From contig CALBJG010000127.1 in assembly GCA_937892865.1 (NCBI GenBank), positions 1 to 6,860 on the forward strand: a stretch of DNA of 6,860 bases. Reading direction: 5' to 3'. This DNA is from an uncultured Clostridia bacterium (GTDB lineage: Bacteria > Bacillota > Clostridia > Oscillospirales > Oscillospiraceae). Below are positions 4,929 through 6,860 of this stretch, one piece after another (within the stretch, counting starts at the first letter, position 1; every line of letters begins with the position of its first letter). The notes beneath the pieces are model-generated. The model searched no databases and was not told the DNA's origin. It saw only the letters and a list, made by a program, of their open reading frames with translations. A program made the translations under genes and the position numbers.

Positions 4929-5360
4929 ATGAAGAAAGCAAAAAAGTATATTTACCCGTTTGTTTTTTCAATAGGATTTTTCGTTTTTTATTTTATTTTA
5001 GTGTTCTTCGTAAACTCTGCAGATTTTGAAGGTTATGGCGGACTTGGTTTTGCTTTATTGATTATAATACTATGGCTATTATTAGTAATACCTATTTATT
5101 GTTTTAAATATAGCAAACTTATTTATCAAGAAAAGCGGAAATTCTTATTTATCATTTATAATTCGTTTGTTATTGCGCTTTGTTACACAGGACCTTTTTT
5201 AATATCTGCCATACCGAATGGTGATGCTGACATCATTATTCAGATTACCCTTGCCCTTTTCGGTTGGACAGCACTTTGCACATATGTTTTCTATCTTATA
5301 CGATCAAATTCCAAACAAGATGATAATAGTGCAAGCGAAACAATAAACAAAAATCCTTAA
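4929..5360 (+). CDS. Unknown four-helix membrane protein (AT-rich)
   Basis: I do not recognise this 143-aa protein. It begins MKKAKKYIYP, a positive N terminus that should stay in the cytoplasm, followed by four likely membrane segments at about 8-29, 39-58, 72-95 and 101-124. A hydrophilic tail (SNSKQDDNSASETINKNP) follows. No conserved catalytic motif is visible. The start at 4929 is preferred because AAGGGTGG (4917-4924) precedes it. An in-frame ATG at 4863 would place 22 extra codons across the terminator hairpin and lacks a hydrophobic or folded look. The gene is only about one third G+C by eye, against 50-60% in its neighbours, with AT-ending codons throughout, so recent acquisition is likely. 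It has its own possible promoter (4867-4895). Confidence 0.75.
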   Translation: MKKAKKYIYPFVFSIGFFVFYFILVFFVNSADFEGYGGLGFALLIIILWLLLVIPIYCFKYSKLIYQEKRKFLFIIYNSFVIALCYTGPFLISAIPNGDADIIIQITLALFGWTALCTYVFYLIRSNSKQDDNSASETINKNP

Positions 5361-5388
5361 GAAAAAATTAACATTGTGAGGTGTTTTT

Positions 5389-5583
5389 ATGGTAAACTAT
5401 ATGATCTGCAACTGCAAACAGGTCAGTCGCTTTGACGTGGAAGAGGCGCTGGAGCAGTGCCACAAGTTCGAGGATGTGGAGGAAACCTTCAAGGAAGTCC
5501 AGGCCATCACCCATTGTTCCACCGGCTGCGGCGGCTGCCACGATAAGATCTTAGATACCATCTCTGAGATCATGGGTCGGTAA
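5389..5583 (+). CDS. BFD-like [2Fe-2S]-binding small protein
   Basis: This 64-aa protein resembles the [2Fe-2S] domain of bacterioferritin-associated ferredoxin (Bfd) and related modules of nitrite reductase and NifU. It has a Cys-x-Cys near the N terminus (C7, C9 in ICNCKQVS) and a Cys-x2-Cys (C47, C50 in GCGGC) about 37 residues later, plus extra cysteines C24 and C43. In Bfd such a domain passes electrons to bacterioferritin to release iron. No ferritin gene is visible here, so the partner is unknown. GAGGTG (5378-5383) gives a good ribosome site for the ATG at 5389; Met5 is a weaker alternative. Base composition is back to the GC-richer background, unlike the preceding gene. A 48-aa desulforedoxin-like gene follows after 3 bases, so the two form a pair. 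Confidence 0.82.
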   Translation: MVNYMICNCKQVSRFDVEEALEQCHKFEDVEETFKEVQAITHCSTGCGGCHDKILDTISEIMGR

Positions 5584-5586
5584 GCA

Positions 5587-5733
5587 ATGGAAGAAAAAGG
5601 ATTTTCCCAACTGGTAGCCCGGGCAGAAAAGGACTGCACCGTATACTGCCCCATCTGCCACAAGATGCTGGATGTAAAAGCCGGAGAAGTCATCCCCCGC
5701 TGCTGCGGAAAAGTGATGGAAGAAATGAAATAA
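5587..5733 (+). CDS. 48-aa desulforedoxin-like protein (Cys4 iron or zinc site)
   Basis: A 48-codon gene starts 3 bases after the stop of the BFD-like gene and ends inside the following hairpin. The protein has C21-x2-C24 (YCPICHKM) and an adjacent pair C39-C40 (PRCCGKVMEEM). This is the desulforedoxin pattern Cys-x2-Cys-x(14-15)-Cys-Cys, also seen as the N-terminal domain of desulfoferrodoxin (superoxide reductase). The CCG.xM ending after the pair also fits. It lacks the catalytic superoxide-reductase domain. There is no clear ribosome site of its own, so translation is probably coupled to the upstream gene. A single FeCys4 centre for electron transfer is the likeliest role. A small zinc-ribbon protein is the alternative. 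Confidence 0.75.
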   Translation: MEEKGFSQLVARAEKDCTVYCPICHKMLDVKAGEVIPRCCGKVMEEMK

Positions 5734-5761
5734 CCGGGAGCAAACGCTCCCGGTTATTTTT
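5728..5761 (+). terminator. Bidirectional terminator between convergent genes
   Basis: A perfect 14-bp stem, AAATAACCGGGAGC (5728-5741) with GCTCCCGGTTATTT (5746-5759), has an AAAC loop and a T-rich tail on the plus strand (TTATTTTTATTT). On the minus strand the stem is followed by the weaker TTATTTCATTTCTT. The plus-strand stop (5731-5733) is inside the stem, and the minus-strand gene's stop (5760-5762) touches its end. The hairpin therefore serves both convergent transcripts. Confidence 0.88.
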
Positions 5762-6860
5762 ATTTGAGCCAAATAGGGGTGGAGTTGCAGATCCAATGCT
5801 CGTTCATTCCCTCGATCTCCACGCGGATATAGTCGTGGAGGTCATACTCTTTCAAGGGGATTTCCAGCTTCACCGTGTCAGTGCCGTTGCCGGCGGTTGC
5901 GTAAATCTCGTCAGCGCCGGAGAAGACGCGAATTTTTTCGATATTCTCCCGGGAAACCTTTGCATAGATGGATAGAATACCGTTTTTCGCCTCGGCAAGA
6001 GATATCTCCTCGCCGGGGATATGGCCGCTGAGGGTGATATCCGCCTCGTCAAAGCCGCAGGCGCTGATGATGTGGAAATTCCGGACCGCCTTCACCACGC
6101 TGTCACGGCAGGGCGTTTCTCCCTTTAGATAGACAAAATTCACCGCCGGGTTATCCAAAGCGCGCCGTGTGCCGAACAGGTCCACGGAATTGGTGGTGGC
6201 AAAGCGCTTGCCAGCAAGCCACTGCTTTTCGATCAGCGTACCGCCCAAGGGCCGCAAAGGTTCGATATCCACGCCATCTACATCATAGTCTGCCCAGTAA
6301 TCCACATGAGGATGGGCAGCGGTAACAGCGCCGCCGTGGGCATGGACATAGTCCACAGCTTCTTTCAGATATGCGGCAATTTCTTCATCACTAAACAGGC
6401 TGCGGGTATACCGGGCGGTGCAAGCATCCGGGTCAATGCCAATGGCCAGCAGATGATAGGTGTTGTGGCTCTTATCGGCATATTTGTCGTTCCAGTTGAA
6501 GGGGTGGTACTCCTGGCCGTCTAAGAACAGCACCTTGTCATCGGAGTATTTGTCTGTGTCCAGCTTGCCGTCGTAGAGGGCATTGTCCTTCACCGCCAAA
6601 GAGCAGATATCCCAGCCCATATGCCGCATAATGGCATAGATCGTTCCGGGAGAGGAGTCGCAGCCGTACCAGTCCAAAGAGTGCATATGGATGGGCATTT
6701 TGTAGTTTTTCTTGATGGGGAGAGTCTTCTTTTCCTTGGGGGGCATTGCCTCGGATTCGCCCTTTCGGAATCGGTCAAAATAGGCTACCAGGTTATGGAT
6801 ATACTTTCTCCAGAAGGCAAAACAGCTCTGGGATCGCTCATCCTTGATTTCCGGGAACAG
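5760..6860 (-). CDS. Divergent PHP-type metallohydrolase-fold protein, CehA/McbA-like (start beyond right edge)
   Basis: The frame is open from the stop at 5760-5762 to the right edge, giving 366 visible residues without the start; an ATG at 6746 is internal. The family call rests on a PHP-like layout. HMHS (58-61 of the visible part) opens the domain. A Glu in GQEYHPF (117) and a His in YHLLAIG (136) are at ligand-like positions, and AAHPHV (182-187) follows VHAHGG. The C-terminal ~95 residues form a beta-rich, Ig-like region ending YIRVEIEG...NSTPIWLK, as in CehA/McbA-type proteins. The usual TDH is VKDN (90-93), and the usual GSDAH region reads TTNSVDLFG, so the metal site is altered. The visible N-terminal ~38 residues (LFPEIKDERSQS onward) are charged and aromatic and unassigned. 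The substrate is unknown. Confidence 0.65.
   Translation of the reverse strand: MFPEIKDERSQSCFAFWRKYIHNLVAYFDRFRKGESEAMPPKEKKTLPIKKNYKMPIHMHSLDWYGCDSSPGTIYAIMRHMGWDICSLAVKDNALYDGKLDTDKYSDDKVLFLDGQEYHPFNWNDKYADKSHNTYHLLAIGIDPDACTARYTRSLFSDEEIAAYLKEAVDYVHAHGGAVTAAHPHVDYWADYDVDGVDIEPLRPLGGTLIEKQWLAGKRFATTNSVDLFGTRRALDNPAVNFVYLKGETPCRDSVVKAVRNFHIISACGFDEADITLSGHIPGEEISLAEAKNGILSIYAKVSRENIEKIRVFSGADEIYATAGNGTDTVKLEIPLKEYDLHDYIRVEIEGMNEHWICNSTPIWLK

Overview
The window looks like the chromosome of an anaerobic, low-oxygen-tolerance Bacillota, most likely class Clostridia and probably Oscillospirales. The reasons are Gram-positive-type Shine-Dalgarno sites, CIRCE/HrcA control, RqcH and Mini-III, and a PerR / rubredoxin-like / reverse-rubrerythrin operon. 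Most genes are moderately GC-rich (about 50-60% by eye). One island at 4929-5360 is clearly AT-rich. The lineage is an inference from gene content; no rRNA or other taxonomic marker is present. The window holds ten genes or gene fragments, two of them very short (37 and 48 codons).

Left part, minus strand. The first 126 bases are the start of hrcA, the heat-shock repressor. It reads off the left edge from a good sigma-A promoter (TTGACT-N17-TATAGT). That promoter carries one near-perfect CIRCE operator and a second, degenerate CIRCE that overlaps it by 3 bp and covers the -10. Upstream lies the terminator of a tight three-gene operon, mrnC (Mini-ribonuclease III) > rqcH (NFACT ribosome-rescue factor) > alpha/beta hydrolase. 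Its genes overlap by single bases (TAATG and TGATG) and share a TTGACA-N17-TACCAT promoter at 3388-3416.

Middle. The divergent intergenic region 3368-3703 holds the mrnC promoter, a ~104-bp MITE-like palindrome with nested hairpins (wider limits 3424-3586), and the perR promoter. The perR promoter has a 23-bp palindrome over its expected transcription start. The plus-strand oxidative-stress operon follows: perR, a 37-aa rubredoxin-like protein overlapping it by ATGA, and a reverse rubrerythrin preceded by a Per-box-like site. It ends in a strong hairpin terminator. PerR should sense peroxide, the rubrerythrin should reduce it, and the small rubredoxin-like protein is a plausible electron carrier. 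The arrangement recalls the rbr/fur-like/rdl operon known in Desulfovibrio vulgaris.

Right part. A four-helix membrane protein of unknown function sits in the AT-rich island. It is followed by two very small metal-cysteine proteins: a 64-aa BFD-like [2Fe-2S] domain and a 48-aa desulforedoxin-like domain. With the rubrerythrin operon, four non-heme-iron or Fe-S proteins lie within about 1.6 kb. A bidirectional hairpin separates them from a convergent minus-strand gene for a divergent PHP-type (CehA/McbA-like) metallohydrolase-fold protein. That gene is open to the right edge and therefore lacks its start here.
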